A stretch of DNA of 13,263 nucleotides from Clostridiales bacterium (lineage in GTDB: Bacteria; Bacillota; Clostridia; Oscillospirales; CAG-272), in contig SFNW01000045.1 of the NCBI GenBank assembly GCA_004554105.1, forward strand, positions 1 to 13,263. Reading direction: 5' to 3'. A program made the position numbers and the translations under genes. A model generated the notes under the pieces. That model was given only the letters and a program-made list of their open reading frames with translations. It was not told the DNA's origin and did no database searches. Shown here one piece after another: positions 12,546 through 13,263 of the stretch. Every line of letters starts with the position of its first letter. Position 1 is the stretch's first letter.

Positions 12546-13204
12546 CGAAAAAAGATTTGGCAAAGCAGACGGCGGCGGTGCTTGAAGCACTCTATCCTGC
12601 CGCGACCTGCTCGCTCGAATACGAGGGCGAGGCGTGGAAGCTGCTGATTATGGCGCGGCTGAGTGCGCAGTGTACCGACGCGCGGGTCAACTTGGTTTCA
12701 AAGACGCTCTTTGAGCGCTTTCCGACGCTTGAAGCGGTTGCCGAGAGCAACCTTGCCGACCTCGAGGAGGCGGTCAAGCCCTGCGGGCTGTACAAGACCA
12801 AGGCGAAGAGCATCAAGGAGACCGCCGAGATTCTCGTGCGGGATTTTCACGGCGAAGTGCCGCGCACGATGGACGAGCTTTTGACGCTTCCCGGAGTCGG
12901 GCGCAAAATCGCCAACCTGATGCTCGGCGACGTCTTCGGACAGCCGAACATCGTCACCGACACGCACTGCATCCGCATCTGCGGGCGGCTCGGCTTCTAC
13001 CCCGAGAGCGAGAAAAATCCCGCGAAAATCGAAAAAATCCTCGACGCCTGCGTCGAAAAGCCGATTCAGTCGGATTTCTGCCACCGCATCGTTTGGTTCG
13101 GCAGAGAGGTCTGCTCGGCGCGCACACCGCAGTGCGGCGAATGCCCGATGCGGGAATTTTGCCGACATGCACAAAAAGAAAGCCGCAAAACGGCGAAAAA
13201 ATAG
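12542..13204 (+). CDS. nth: Endonuclease III (DNA glycosylase/AP lyase)
   Basis: Removes oxidised pyrimidines and nicks AP sites in base-excision repair. The 220-residue product has the helix-hairpin-helix LPGVGRKIANLML (116-128) with the catalytic Lys122, the catalytic Asp140 in VTDTHCIRI, and the iron-sulfur loop Cys191-x6-Cys198-x2-Cys201-x5-Cys207. The GTG start at 12542 overlaps the PBP2 stop as GTGA, with GAGGAGGAA (12528-12536) inside the end of the PBP2 gene, so translation is coupled. Stop is TAG. Three basic residues close the C-terminus. Its presence in a cell-shape operon is a coupling of repair and wall genes whose meaning is unclear; it may reflect only the need to share a transcript. 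Confidence 0.97.
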   Translation: MTKKDLAKQTAAVLEALYPAATCSLEYEGEAWKLLIMARLSAQCTDARVNLVSKTLFERFPTLEAVAESNLADLEEAVKPCGLYKTKAKSIKETAEILVRDFHGEVPRTMDELLTLPGVGRKIANLMLGDVFGQPNIVTDTHCIRICGRLGFYPESEKNPAKIEKILDACVEKPIQSDFCHRIVWFGREVCSARTPQCGECPMREFCRHAQKESRKTAKK

Positions 13205-13205
13205 A

Positions 13206-13234
13206 TTGCATTTGCGCGGCAGATGGATTATAAT
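13206..13234 (+). promoter_or_regulatory. Predicted sigma-A promoter for a downstream gene
   Basis: TTGCAT (13206-13211) and TATAAT (13229-13234) are spaced by 17 nt, beginning 2 nt after the nth stop. The transcript would start near 13241 and run out of the window. A 6-bp inverted repeat, ATAATA/TATTAT (13230-13244), overlaps the -10. No terminator for nth is seen before it. Confidence 0.6.
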
Positions 13235-13263
13235 ATATTATTATATTTTCTGTTTGATATTTG

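Overview
The window looks like chromosome of a GC-rich, rod-shaped Clostridia-type Firmicute, probably an uncultured gut Oscillospirales-like organism. That placement is inference. It rests on strong AAGGAGG-type ribosome sites, ProB without a PUA domain, ThiI without a rhodanese domain, a ZapA/U32 gene pair, a maf-mreBCD-PBP2 cluster, and high third-position GC that produces long antisense shadow ORFs. No tRNA, rRNA, CRISPR array, transposase or phage gene is visible.

Layout. (1) Positions 1-354 hold the 3' end of an unidentified gene, a coupled 54-codon gene for an acidic, cysteine-free peptide, and a textbook terminator. (2) Positions 355-1113 are non-coding and repeat-rich: two near-identical modules of about 107 bp and 186 bp each occur twice, with several hairpins. 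(3) Positions 1114-4388, minus strand, hold proB-proA-thiI, tightly packed and read leftward. (4) Positions 4389-4540 form a compact divergent control region in which two TATAAT boxes sit in the arms of a perfect 11-bp inverted repeat. (5) Positions 4541-6873, plus strand, hold zapA overlapping a U32-family gene. (6) Positions 6874-7031 are a MITE-like inverted-repeat element abutting the U32 stop codon. (7) Positions 7058-13204, plus strand, hold maf, mreB, mreC, mreD, a class B PBP2 and nth, a cell-shape block with a DNA-repair gene translationally coupled at its end. A second palindromic element lies between mreB and mreC. (8) Positions 13205-13263 hold a good sigma-A-like promoter for an unseen downstream gene.

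How the genes fit. ProB and ProA make glutamate-5-semialdehyde for proline; ThiI thiolates tRNA and/or supports thiamine synthesis. ZapA acts on the FtsZ ring. MreB, MreC, MreD and PBP2 form the core of the elongasome, which builds the lateral wall. Maf is a nucleotide pyrophosphatase linked in other bacteria to division control.

The genes are mostly ordinary housekeeping genes. The less ordinary material is the 54-aa peptide gene, the nested repeats around 380-1060 and their relative at 6874-7031, the palindrome inside the mre cluster, and the face-to-face proB/zapA promoters. I see no convincing new enzyme system.
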